This document shows, in pieces, positions 1 to 6,014 of a stretch of 7,139 bases of DNA. Each line of letters begins with the position of its first letter. Position 1 is the stretch's first letter. The notes below the pieces were generated by a model. That model was not told the origin of the DNA and made no database searches. It saw only the letters and a program-made list of their open reading frames with translations. The stretch covers positions 1-7,139 of the forward strand of contig JAJRTT010000506.1 in NCBI GenBank assembly GCA_024278155.1, in the 5' to 3' direction. The position numbers and the translations under genes are program-made. Source of the stretch: Bacteroidota bacterium (lineage in GTDB: Bacteria; Bacteroidota; Bacteroidia; Bacteroidales; JAADJA01).

Positions 1-37
1 GTGGCCAATAATAGGAAATTACGAGGAGCCTTTTCAT
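1..37 (-). CDS. Glycosyltransferase family 4-like protein, N-terminal fragment (cut by left edge)
   Basis: Only the first 12 codons are inside the window, reading MKRLLVISYYWP from an ATG at 37-35. A basic start, a short hydrophobic beta strand and then YYWP is the usual opening of Bacteroidota GT4 glycosyltransferases, whose first Rossmann strand leads into a P-P-x-G-G donor-side loop. The enzyme would transfer a sugar from a nucleotide-sugar donor in the cytoplasm, normally for polysaccharide or glycolipid synthesis. The ATG lies one base after the TAA of the upstream YfhO gene (TAAAATG), so the two are almost certainly cotranscribed and perhaps translationally coupled. The identification rests on a very short stretch plus context. 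The reading frame is secure; the family is probable. Confidence 0.62.
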   Translation of the reverse strand, partial: MKRLLVISYYWP

Positions 38-38
38 T

Positions 39-2522
39 TTACGCCTGGCTTAGGGGTTTTTCTTTCGGTTTCTTTGTTTCGTAAACCACGAATCCGACAA
101 GTAACAAAATAACCAAAAGTGAGCTTCCAAACGAAACCTTTGCCCCTATACTATAAACTTTCGGTTCAAATTTAAACTCAACAAGATGTTTCCCTGCCGG
201 AATTACCATTGCCCGCAAAACAAAATCCACCCTGAAATGTGGTGCCGGTTTACCATCCACATAGGCGTTCCAGCCTTTGGGATAATATATCTCGGAAAAT
301 ACGGCCAGTTGGTCTTTTTGCGAATTGACCTGATATTGCAAATCATTGGGTTTATAATCAATCAGTTTGATTTGTGCCGAAGAATCCCTAACAGGGGAAA
401 AACCGGAAAGTTCATCTTTAAACCGTTCATCAACAATTGCCGTTTTTTCAGGGTTGAAATCACTCAGGGCATCCAGTTCTTCATCCGCATTTTCCACCAT
501 TTCAACATCCTCCACAAACCAGGCATTCCCCAAGGCTTGTGGATTAGGCACAACAACCGGCTTACGGCTTTCATCGGCCTGGATAAAATACTTTGTGTTC
601 AACATATTGAGCACGTCCCGGTTGAATTTCCCCTTTATCTGATGATCGTATAATTCCTGGTACCTCCGCAACTTGGCCCCATGATAACCTCCAATGGACT
701 TATGGAAATATGATGTACTTGCATCGGCAAAAGGATCCACCGTAAGGTTCAGTACCCGGTAATTGGGGTCTTTATCTTTTAATATCAGTTTATCGGCAGC
801 AGACATAGTGTATGGCTTATCCACTTTTGACTTCCCAACAAAATTACCATCGTTCAAATATCTTTTATCAACTCCCCACATATCAATCAAAACCAAGACA
901 ATAAGGAGACCAAGGGTCAATCCCTTTTTAATTTTCCCCAAACCAAACCCCCAGAGAATCGCTCCCCCTATCAGGATAATTATGAAAGAACGAAGTGCAT
1001 CGGCCTTAAAAATGGCCATCCTTGCAATTTCAACATTTCCAAAGAATTCTGCTATTTGCGAGGCACTTTCAGGATTGGCGGTGTTTTGCCGGGCAATCAT
1101 TTGGTTTTCATAATCGCTCAAAAAGCCAAAGAACCAATCGGGCAACAAAGCAAACAACAAGGAAAGTCCGGCGGTCAAACCCAGCGAAAGGTAAAACGGG
1201 TTTACCTTAAAATTAAAAATATTTATTTTCTGTTTAAAGATTCCCGGTTCTTTCAATATCCTGTTCATGGCCAAAAGGCCCAACAATGGAATCGTCAATT
1301 CGGCAATGACCAGGGTCATGGACACGGCACGGAATTTATTATAGCCCGGAAAATAATCGAGGAAAAACCCGGTCATTGGCATAAGGTTTTTTCCCCAGGC
1401 AAGCATTATTGACAACAGTGTACCTGCGAGCAACCACCACTTCATCCTCCCTTTCACTATAAAAAGCCCGTACATGAAAAGGAAAACAATAAAAGCCCCT
1501 GCATACACCGGCCCGGAAGTAAAAGGCTGGTCGCCCCAATATTGCGAAACCCTGTTTTGGGCAACCGCATTACGCATGGCCGGGTCGATTTTATCCATCG
1601 CAGTTTCATTTTGTGCCAAAGCACCGGATGCACCCCCTTTAGCATTTGGAATCATTAAAGACCATGTCTCGCCTTTTCCATAGCTCCATTGCGTAGCATA
1701 ATCCTTGTCCAGGCCGGAGGTGCGGTTTTCCTTTTCCGTGGTCAGTTCGGTTTTCCCGCGGATGGTGTATTTCCCGTATTCATAGGTCGCCCAAAGGCTC
1801 GTGATATTTGTGAGGACAGCAAGAAAGGCGGCAACGACAACAATCAAGGTCGATCGCGTGAAAGCAGGGATTGTTTTTTCTTTGATGGAATAAACAAGCT
1901 CCGAGAAACCAAAAACCAAAAGGAGCAGGAACAGATAATAGGTAATCTGGGGATGGCCGGCCTGTATTTCGAGGGCAAGGAACAACATGGTCAAAATCCC
2001 TCCCTGAATATATTTCCCCCTGTAGGTCATGATGAAACCGGCAACCACCGGAGCCATGTAACCAATTGCGTGGGCCTTTGAATTATGGCCCGCACCAAGG
2101 ATAATGAAAAAATAGGACGAAAGGCCAAAGGCAATTGCCCCTGCAACTCCCAACCAGGGATTTACCCTCAGGCTAATCATTAAAATAAAAAACCCAAGCA
2201 TGTACAAAAACACCAACCCGGCAGGATGTGGCAAACCCAGGCGGAAAACCTTGTCAATATACTTTATCAGGTTGGCTTTATAGTCCACGGAAATCTGATA
2301 GGCGGGCATTCCCCCAAACATCGAATTCGTCCACAATGCCTCTTCCCCGGTCTTTTCCCTGAAATCGGTTATTTCCTTCGACATTCCCTTATGCCGGGTA
2401 ATATCATCCTGGCGCAGTTTCTTTCCCTCCAGCAAAGGGTTCAGGTAGGCCAGGGAAATGACAACAAATATCACTACTGCGGCAAGATAAGGCAACAGTT
2501 TTTTTATATCAATGTTTCTCAT
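39..2522 (-). CDS. YfhO-family polytopic membrane protein
   Basis: This 827-residue integral membrane protein matches the YfhO family. Members resemble GT-C membrane glycosyltransferases, and some Gram-positive relatives help glycosylate lipoteichoic acid; the role in Bacteroidota is not established. A first membrane segment (about 9-29) is followed by a periplasmic loop with an acidic QDD (38-40), the kind of acidic pair found in the first loop of GT-C enzymes, and WTNSMFGGMP (64-73). Further hydrophobic segments lie near 101-118, 122-142, 153-167, 173-188, 192-210, 224-244, 339-356, 361-377, 401-420, 443-461, 511-527 and 534-550. A soluble C-terminal region (about 555-795) contains NMLNTKYF (639-646) and the family-typical YYPKGWNAYVDGKPA (746-760), then a last helix (797-814). 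The ATG at 2522 opens directly before the first helix. The length fits full-size relatives and I see no damage. It is followed at one base by a glycosyltransferase start and preceded by DUF4834. Confidence 0.9.
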   Translation of the reverse strand: MRNIDIKKLLPYLAAVVIFVVISLAYLNPLLEGKKLRQDDITRHKGMSKEITDFREKTGEEALWTNSMFGGMPAYQISVDYKANLIKYIDKVFRLGLPHPAGLVFLYMLGFFILMISLRVNPWLGVAGAIAFGLSSYFFIILGAGHNSKAHAIGYMAPVVAGFIMTYRGKYIQGGILTMLFLALEIQAGHPQITYYLFLLLLVFGFSELVYSIKEKTIPAFTRSTLIVVVAAFLAVLTNITSLWATYEYGKYTIRGKTELTTEKENRTSGLDKDYATQWSYGKGETWSLMIPNAKGGASGALAQNETAMDKIDPAMRNAVAQNRVSQYWGDQPFTSGPVYAGAFIVFLFMYGLFIVKGRMKWWLLAGTLLSIMLAWGKNLMPMTGFFLDYFPGYNKFRAVSMTLVIAELTIPLLGLLAMNRILKEPGIFKQKINIFNFKVNPFYLSLGLTAGLSLLFALLPDWFFGFLSDYENQMIARQNTANPESASQIAEFFGNVEIARMAIFKADALRSFIIILIGGAILWGFGLGKIKKGLTLGLLIVLVLIDMWGVDKRYLNDGNFVGKSKVDKPYTMSAADKLILKDKDPNYRVLNLTVDPFADASTSYFHKSIGGYHGAKLRRYQELYDHQIKGKFNRDVLNMLNTKYFIQADESRKPVVVPNPQALGNAWFVEDVEMVENADEELDALSDFNPEKTAIVDERFKDELSGFSPVRDSSAQIKLIDYKPNDLQYQVNSQKDQLAVFSEIYYPKGWNAYVDGKPAPHFRVDFVLRAMVIPAGKHLVEFKFEPKVYSIGAKVSFGSSLLVILLLVGFVVYETKKPKEKPLSQA

Positions 2523-2634
2523 GTGTTTATAGTATGGTCACAAATACAATTGTTTCTTAAATCTTTTTTTTCAGAATCTCATTTCTTCCCGTATCTATGG
2601 GATTGTACTATTGAGCAAAAAAACAAAATTCAAT

Positions 2635-2648
2635 CCCGGAGCTTCGGG
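2635..2648 (-). terminator. Weak hairpin in the DUF4834-yfhO gap, possible terminator
   Basis: On the minus strand CCCG, six loop bases and CGGG form a 4-bp GC stem. A run of seven T follows about ten bases later (complement of 2615-2621). The stem is short and the T run is not adjacent, so this is at best a leaky terminator or attenuator between DUF4834 and the YfhO gene. The rest of the 207-base gap (2523-2729) has no convincing small gene, and I found no clean TAnnTTTG element before the YfhO start. Confidence 0.22.
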
Positions 2649-2729
2649 TCAAAAAACAAACCTGTCCTTGACGGCAGACGAATAAATCCCAATGAAAAAA
2701 TCATAAACACACTAAACCCCGTTAAAACC

Positions 2730-2990
2730 TCAATCCGATTCCTCAATCTCCTCATAGTCCACATATTCGCCCACATCGTTCAAGGTGGTTTTCTTTTTGG
2801 GAACAGAATCAATATGGACTTCTCCCTCCTTCATTGCGTTCATTTCGTTTTTGTTTTCGTATTGCTTCCGTAAATTATCCTCTGTTTTTTTTATAAAATA
2901 CCGGGCAATCCAGGGCATTGCATACCTTGCAATAAACTTGAACAGGTAATAAACCAATACGATAATAAGGATTGTCCTGAGAAGTTGCAT
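2730..2990 (-). CDS. DUF4834 family small membrane protein
   Basis: This 86-residue protein begins with one hydrophobic segment (about residues 4-26, LLRTILIIVLVYYLFKF and on). A basic amphipathic stretch follows (about 32-50, with IARYFIKKTEDNLRKQYENK), and then a polar, strongly acidic C-terminus ending EEIEESD. The N-terminal YYLFKFIARY pattern and this layout match DUF4834, a Bacteroidota family of unknown function. It is probably a single-pass inner-membrane protein with a cytoplasmic tail, though topology is inferred. The ATG at 2990 is placed directly before the hydrophobic segment and 57 or so bases after a predicted transcription start. It lies upstream of the YfhO gene in the same direction with a 207-base gap, so cotranscription is possible but not proven. 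Confidence 0.82.
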   Translation of the reverse strand: MQLLRTILIIVLVYYLFKFIARYAMPWIARYFIKKTEDNLRKQYENKNEMNAMKEGEVHIDSVPKKKTTLNDVGEYVDYEEIEESD

Positions 2991-3053
2991 TTTATGTGTT
3001 AAATTTTTTCTACCGGCAATAATCTGTATAAATCCCCGGAATCATAAGAAAGG

Positions 3054-3083
3054 CAAAAATATGGTTTTTCTTTGAACGGCAAC
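3054..3083 (-). promoter_or_regulatory. Bacteroidota-type promoter for the DUF4834 gene
   Basis: On the minus strand the -7 element TATTTTTG (complement of 3054-3061) fits TAnnTTTG exactly. GTTG (complement of 3080-3083) sits 18 bases upstream as a near match to the -33 TTTG. The predicted start of transcription is near 3047-3049, giving a leader of roughly 57 bases. Both this site and the rpmH promoter read TATTTTTGC. The assignment is by motif and spacing only. Confidence 0.45.
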
Positions 3084-3129
3084 CTCTAAAAATGCAAATT
3101 TTATGTTGTTACAAAATTTTAAAACCCTT

Positions 3130-3151
3130 GTCCCGACGATACTGTCAGGAC
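3130..3151. repeat. Imperfect inverted repeat GTCCCGAC / GTCAGGAC
   Basis: GTCCCGAC (3130-3137) and GTCAGGAC (3144-3151) are complementary at seven of eight positions around a six-base loop. It lies between the rpmH terminator and the DUF4834 promoter, in otherwise AT-rich DNA. Read on the minus strand it is followed by AAGGGTTTTAAAATTTTG, so it could be a back-up terminator for rpmH. It could also be a copy of a dispersed intergenic palindrome. Nothing in the window decides between these. Confidence 0.4.
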
Positions 3152-3220
3152 TCTGGGAAATTCCTTGCACCTAAAACTTTATTACCTAATTGATGCAAAG
3201 AAGGAATTGGGTATGCGGAA

Positions 3221-3261
3221 AAAGGGAAAGGGGATAATGAACCATTATCCCCTTTCCCTTT
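3221..3261 (-). terminator. Strong hairpin terminator of rpmH
   Basis: Bases 3221-3239 (AAAGGGAAAGGGGATAATG) are perfectly complementary to 3243-3261, leaving only three loop bases; in practice this is an 18-bp stem with a five-base loop. On the minus strand the stem ends in CCCTTTTTCC, which gives a short U tract for transcripts coming from rpmH, whose stop codon is 25 bases away. On the plus strand the 3' side is CCCTTTATATCC, a weaker tract, and no plus-strand gene precedes it. It separates rpmH from the DUF4834 gene. Confidence 0.8.
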
Positions 3262-3285
3262 ATATCCTGATTTTCCTCAGTAAGA

Positions 3286-3444
3286 TTACCTTTTATCCAG
3301 TTTTTCATCAGAAACCGTTAAGTCCTTACGGCCTCTTGCCCTTCTTGCATTCAAAATCTTTATTCCGTTTTTCGTGGCCATCCTTGCCCTAAAACCGTGT
3401 TTGTTAACTCTTTTTCGTCTCGATGGTTGAAATGTCCTTTTCAT
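3286..3444 (-). CDS. rpmH: 50S ribosomal protein L34
   Basis: Reading the minus strand from the ATG at 3444 gives a 52-residue, very basic protein. It begins MKRTFQPSRRKRVNKHGF, has RMATKNG in the middle and LNARRARGRKDLTVSDE near the end. This is the diagnostic L34 pattern (KRTFQPS, HGFR-RM-T-NG, RRA-GRK-L-vSDE). L34 is one of the smallest proteins of the large ribosomal subunit; it binds 23S rRNA and is made in the cytoplasm. The length equals that of typical Bacteroidota L34 and all conserved positions are present, so the gene looks intact. It stands alone here, with its own promoter upstream and a strong hairpin terminator 25 bases after the stop. The usual neighbours of other phyla (dnaA, rnpA, yidC) are absent. 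Confidence 0.97.
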   Translation of the reverse strand: MKRTFQPSRRKRVNKHGFRARMATKNGIKILNARRARGRKDLTVSDEKLDKR

Positions 3445-3470
3445 AATCTACATTGTTTTTTTAAGAGGTG

Positions 3471-3501
3471 CAAAAATAGATATATTTTATACATTAACAA
3501 G
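3471..3501 (-). promoter_or_regulatory. Promoter of rpmH
   Basis: On the minus strand TATTTTTG (complement of 3471-3478) is an exact TAnnTTTG -7 element. CTTG (complement of 3498-3501) lies 19 bases upstream, the expected spacing for the Bacteroidota -33 TTTG. Transcription would start near 3465, about 20 bases before the rpmH ATG. The flanking DNA (3479-3525) is extremely AT-rich, as is common at strong ribosomal-gene promoters. Confidence 0.55.
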
Positions 3502-3653
3502 ATTTTTTTAAAAATATTTTTTGTTGTACCATAAAAGACAGGCTGTGGAAGAATCCCATAAAAAAGGCCAGGTTTTCCTTCAGTTTGGGAATTTTCCGGG
3601 CTATTCCGTTATAGCTGCACAACATGATCTTTTTGCCACTATCTTATTGGGAT

Positions 3654-3683
3654 TGGCACAATGCCGGCTGGCTCAATGCGACC
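3654..3683. repeat. Two imperfect 15-bp tandem units
   Basis: TGGCACAATGCCGGC (3654-3668) is followed directly by TGGCTCAATGCGACC (3669-3683), identical at 11 of 15 positions. In the plus-strand open frame the units encode LAQCR and LAQCD. Two units at this identity could arise by chance, so this is a weak call. Confidence 0.35.
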
Positions 3684-3718
3684 CTGTTTTGACAAGTCTG
3701 CCCGACTGTGCAAACAGG
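3683..3718. other. Imperfect hairpin downstream of the DUF4136 gene
   Basis: CCTGTTT (3683-3689) pairs with AAACAGG (3712-3718). Inside it G3691 can pair with C3711, CA (3693-3694) with TG (3709-3710), and AGTC (3695-3698) with GACT (3704-3707), leaving the loop TGCCC and a few bulges, about 14 pairs in all. It starts 25 bases after the DUF4136 stop (read on the minus strand), where a terminator would be expected, but no T tract follows on either strand. It may act as a 3' stability element or belong to a structured RNA. Confidence 0.35.
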
Positions 3719-3742
3719 CGAAATGTGGCCCGGTAAGCTAAT

Positions 3743-4327
3743 CTATTTCTCTTTTGGGATTGGCACAGGATAATCTTTCATGATTCTCGAAACGATATAA
3801 GGGATGGATTTCTCCCTTTTGCCGGGATCTTGCAATTCGCCCGAGGCACTGCTTTCCCATATCAACTGCTCTTTCGCTTTGTCGTACATACTTATCACCA
3901 GGGTACCTACTTTATAATCATAGGAACTTATCTGGGTAGTTGAGTAGCCTGCGCCCCAACCATATCCCGGGCCATAACCGTAATAGCCACCGTATCCGCC
4001 GTATCCGCCACCCATGTTGGTGGCCGTGGTCTGGGTTTTGGTTTCGGTCACAATGTACAGGGCAACGATCATATCGCCATCTTTTGCAACATAGCCCATG
4101 CCCCTTTTGTACAGCTCATCTGCAAAGGCTTTTTCGATCCTCCTTTTGTCAAGATCGTTTAGGATACGGTCACTTCCATCTGCCCAGCCGTAGTACTCAA
4201 AATTCCTGTATTTCGAAAAATCAACCGTGGAATCCAGGTCCGTGTGTATTTTGACCGTTGAACAGGAAGCAATAAACATCGCTGCCAATACAACCCCCAG
4301 GGCATTTTTAATATTTCTCATTTTCAT
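3743..4327 (-). CDS. DUF4136 domain-containing lipoprotein
   Basis: This 194-residue protein has a lipoprotein signal: a basic start (MKMRNIKN), a hydrophobic core (9-20) and lipobox IASC with the acylated cysteine at 22. The mature part fits DUF4136: DLDSTVDFSKYRNFEYYGW (30-48), a helix (59-75) ending in LYKRGM, a strand DMIVALYIV (85-93), and the C-terminal strand pair GTLVISMYDKAKEQLIWESSASGEL (141-165). Inserted at 106-128 is a Gly/Tyr-rich tract coded partly by repeats of CCGTATCCG on the plus strand; such tracts are common in this family. Function is unknown; it should sit in the periplasm, anchored to the outer or inner membrane. An ATG at 4321 (Met3) is an alternative start and gives the same mature protein. 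It is divergent from the Omp85 gene, separated by 258 bases. Confidence 0.88.
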   Translation of the reverse strand: MKMRNIKNALGVVLAAMFIASCSTVKIHTDLDSTVDFSKYRNFEYYGWADGSDRILNDLDKRRIEKAFADELYKRGMGYVAKDGDMIVALYIVTETKTQTTATNMGGGYGGYGGYYGYGPGYGWGAGYSTTQISSYDYKVGTLVISMYDKAKEQLIWESSASGELQDPGKREKSIPYIVSRIMKDYPVPIPKEK

Positions 4328-4531
4328 CTTTTTGAATTTTAATTATTGTCAACAAATATCAAACAAACTAACCAAACCAACACATAATTGTTTTTCAAAG
4401 CAACTAAAATCTTTTCATTATATTTCCTTCCCATGCAATTTCCATGATCCAACGAATCCATATTAAATTCAAAGTCAAGATGCACAGCATTCAGTATTTG
4501 CAAAAAACAATGCCAAAGCAATTAATTTCAT

Positions 4532-4539
4532 TAGCTTTG
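4532..4539 (+). promoter_or_regulatory. -7 promoter element for the Omp85-like gene
   Basis: TAGCTTTG is an exact TAnnTTTG match and is followed by CA, as often seen at Bacteroidota promoters. Transcription would begin near 4545, leaving a leader of about 40 bases before the TTG at 4586. No TTTG is found at the expected distance upstream (the nearest, 4497-4500, is 31 bases away), so this is half a promoter by motif. The rest of the divergent region 4328-4585 shows no convincing gene. Confidence 0.4.
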
Positions 4540-4585
4540 CACGTTTTAAATACAAATACACAATATCCATCTTACAAGCGCAATA

Positions 4586-5797
4586 TTGAATTCTAAAAAA
4601 CACTTTCCCGTTCTGTTGTACAGGTATAAAATCGCATTCCTGGTTTATTTTGCAATCATCATCACAGGGGAAGTTTTTGCCCAGGAAGACACGACATACA
4701 AAAAGCAAACTTTCATACAACGATTGGATTCGATAAAAAACTGGAAACTTGAACACGGGAGGTCAACCTTAACGCCTTACATTGCGCCGTCCTATTCACC
4801 TGAAATGGAATTCATGTTGTCTGCAGGGGGGTTGTTCACCTTTAAACTGAAACCTGAAAGCCCAGTCTTATCGAGGTCTTCAGTGCCCTTTTCGTTTGCG
4901 TACAGCTCAAACGGATCCTTGCAGATTAGCATAAAAGCAAATATTTATGGCAAAGGTGACAAACTGCGGATTTCCGGTGAATATTGGCTAAAGGATATGC
5001 CCGACAATTATTGGGGAGTGGGTTACACAAATGGAAGGGAAAAGGTCAAAAGCCCAGAAACAACAGGTTACCACCGTTATTGGCGGCAGTTCAAGTTCAA
5101 GGTCGCATATCGGATTTTCCCTAACTTTTACCTCGGCGTGAATTACGACAGGAACCAAACCACGGCCAGTGACGTCAATGATGTAATGGCCGCCGACGAA
5201 GATTTCCTGCTGCATGGCCCGGAAATTAAAAACTCAGGATTTGGAATGGTTTATCGTTACGACAGCAGGGACTTCCCCGAAAATGCCTATAAAGGTTTTT
5301 TTATTGAGTTGAGCGGGACAGCCTATGGCAAGCACGCTCCCTCAAATAATATTTTTCAGGTTGCAGAGCTGGATTACCGGCAATACCAGAAAATCGTGCG
5401 GAAAGGGAGTACCCTTGCCTGGCAGATCAAGACAAGGGTGAGTTCGGGCGATGTGCCCTGGACAGAGATGTCGATGATAGGAACGCCATTTGACCTGCGC
5501 GGTTATACCTGGGGGCATTACCGCGACAACAACATGATGTTTATCCTTACCGAATACCGATATATGATTGGAAGAAAAAGCCCGAGGAAAAACGGCGATA
5601 TGTACGGGCCTCTCGGGTTTGTGGTATGGGCCGGAACGGGTGCGGTGGCAGCGAATTACAAGCAAATGGACAAGTGGCTGCCCAATGGCGGCGTGGGCCT
5701 TCGCTTTGAATTGCAGGAAAGGATGAACATCCGGATAGATTATGGCATTGGCCTGGAATCAAGTGCTTTTTATATCAGCTTCAATGAAGCTTTTTAA
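4586..5797 (+). CDS. Omp85-type outer membrane beta-barrel protein without POTRA domains (BamA/TamA C-terminal family)
   Basis: This 403-residue protein starts with a signal peptide: basic region to residue 15, hydrophobic core 16-28, and VFA followed by Q, so cleavage is expected after Ala32. From about 70 onward it alternates short amphipathic strands typical of an outer membrane barrel. Two Omp85 signatures are clear: YDSRDFPENAYKGFFIELSG (224-243), equivalent to the family's Y-D-T-R-D-N segment, and LRGY (304-307), the conserved lid-loop motif. The C-terminus has GVGLRFELQERMNIRIDYGIG (369-389) and ends in phenylalanine, the usual signal for barrel insertion. There is no room for POTRA domains, so it is unlikely to be BamA itself; transport or assembly of an envelope component is possible. 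No in-frame ATG occurs before residue 74, and a start there would lose the signal peptide. TTG at 4586, or the later TTG at 4616, is therefore the start. Confidence 0.87.
   Translation: MNSKKHFPVLLYRYKIAFLVYFAIIITGEVFAQEDTTYKKQTFIQRLDSIKNWKLEHGRSTLTPYIAPSYSPEMEFMLSAGGLFTFKLKPESPVLSRSSVPFSFAYSSNGSLQISIKANIYGKGDKLRISGEYWLKDMPDNYWGVGYTNGREKVKSPETTGYHRYWRQFKFKVAYRIFPNFYLGVNYDRNQTTASDVNDVMAADEDFLLHGPEIKNSGFGMVYRYDSRDFPENAYKGFFIELSGTAYGKHAPSNNIFQVAELDYRQYQKIVRKGSTLAWQIKTRVSSGDVPWTEMSMIGTPFDLRGYTWGHYRDNNMMFILTEYRYMIGRKSPRKNGDMYGPLGFVVWAGTGAVAANYKQMDKWLPNGGVGLRFELQERMNIRIDYGIGLESSAFYISFNEAF
5777..5795 (+). terminator. Small hairpin with T run inside the last codons of the Omp85 gene
   Basis: AGCTTC (5777-5782), loop AAT, and GAAGCT (5786-5791) form a perfect 6-bp stem directly followed by TTTT (5792-5795), five T counting the stem base. 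It overlaps the codons for the final SFNEAF and the stop. The stem is short and half AT, so termination may be weak, but no other candidate is seen before 6015. Confidence 0.33.
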
Positions 5798-5879
5798 GAG
5801 CCTGGCCCTTGGTGAAAAAGCAATATTGTGAATTTAGTGGAAAACTTAAACCATGATAATTTAACCATCAATTTCGAAG

Positions 5880-5894
5880 ATTGAATGATTCAAT
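5880..5894. repeat. 15-bp palindrome ATTGAAT-G-ATTCAAT
   Basis: Two perfect 7-bp arms surround one central base, between the Omp85 gene and the membrane glycosyltransferase-like gene. It has the size of a dimeric regulator's site but lies 120 bases before the next start and is AT-rich, so chance is quite possible. Apart from this and the -7 match at 6000, the 217-base gap 5798-6014 shows nothing I can name. Confidence 0.25.
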
Positions 5895-5999
5895 GCCAGA
5901 ATAAAAAAAACCGGGGATATACTGACCTCGATATTTACATTTCTGTTCAGCACCGGTATGACCACATCCACAATAATGGCAACAGTACAAAAAAAACGG

Positions 6000-6007
6000 T
6001 AAATTTG
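6000..6007 (+). promoter_or_regulatory. Exact -7 element immediately before the ATG at 6015
   Basis: TAAATTTG matches TAnnTTTG exactly and ends only seven bases before the ATG. If used, transcription would begin at or next to the start codon and give a leaderless or nearly leaderless mRNA. No TTTG is present 19-21 bases upstream, which lowers confidence; an AT-rich chance match is the main alternative. Confidence 0.25.
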
Positions 6008-6014
6008 CTTCCCG

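Larger units (their letters stand above)
3445..3742. other. Intergenic stretch between rpmH and the DUF4136 gene, partly unexplained
   Basis: The first 80 bases hold the rpmH promoter. From about 3530 the composition changes from very AT-rich to roughly balanced, which is unusual for intergenic DNA in this window. A plus-strand frame is open for 71 codons from a TTG at 3521 to 3736. Its product contains the duplicated LAQCRLAQC and does not resemble a family I know. One minus-strand frame across the same DNA has a single stop. It could be a decayed gene, a structured RNA or a dispersed repeat. I do not call a CDS, because there is no recognisable domain, start signal or promoter. Confidence 0.5.

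Noticed and set aside
2500..2580. Promoter for the YfhO gene
   Set aside because: TGTATTTG upstream of the ATG resembles the -7 element but lacks TA at the right position and has no -33 partner, so it was not called.
2226..2873. 215-codon plus-strand open frame
   Set aside because: It lies antisense to the start of the YfhO gene and most of the DUF4834 gene, both of which have clear family matches. Its own translation is low-quality and matches nothing I know.
3521..3736. 71-codon plus-strand frame as a real gene
   Set aside because: It begins at TTG with no promoter or family signature, and minus-strand frames over the same DNA look equally plausible. It is reported as an unexplained region rather than a CDS.
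3980..4015. CCGTATCCG repeats as a repeat array
   Set aside because: They are simply the coding DNA for the Gly/Tyr-rich tract of the DUF4136 lipoprotein.
4328..4400. Promoter for the DUF4136 gene (GATATTTG, and TTGACA on the minus strand)
   Set aside because: GATATTTG misses the first T of TAnnTTTG and has no -33 box at 19-21 bases. TTGACA is not a useful signal in this phylum and lies too close to the start.
4339..4756. Minus-strand open frames upstream of the Omp85 gene
   Set aside because: One lies in the divergent AT-rich intergenic region and the other is antisense to the Omp85 signal peptide region. Neither has domain or start evidence.
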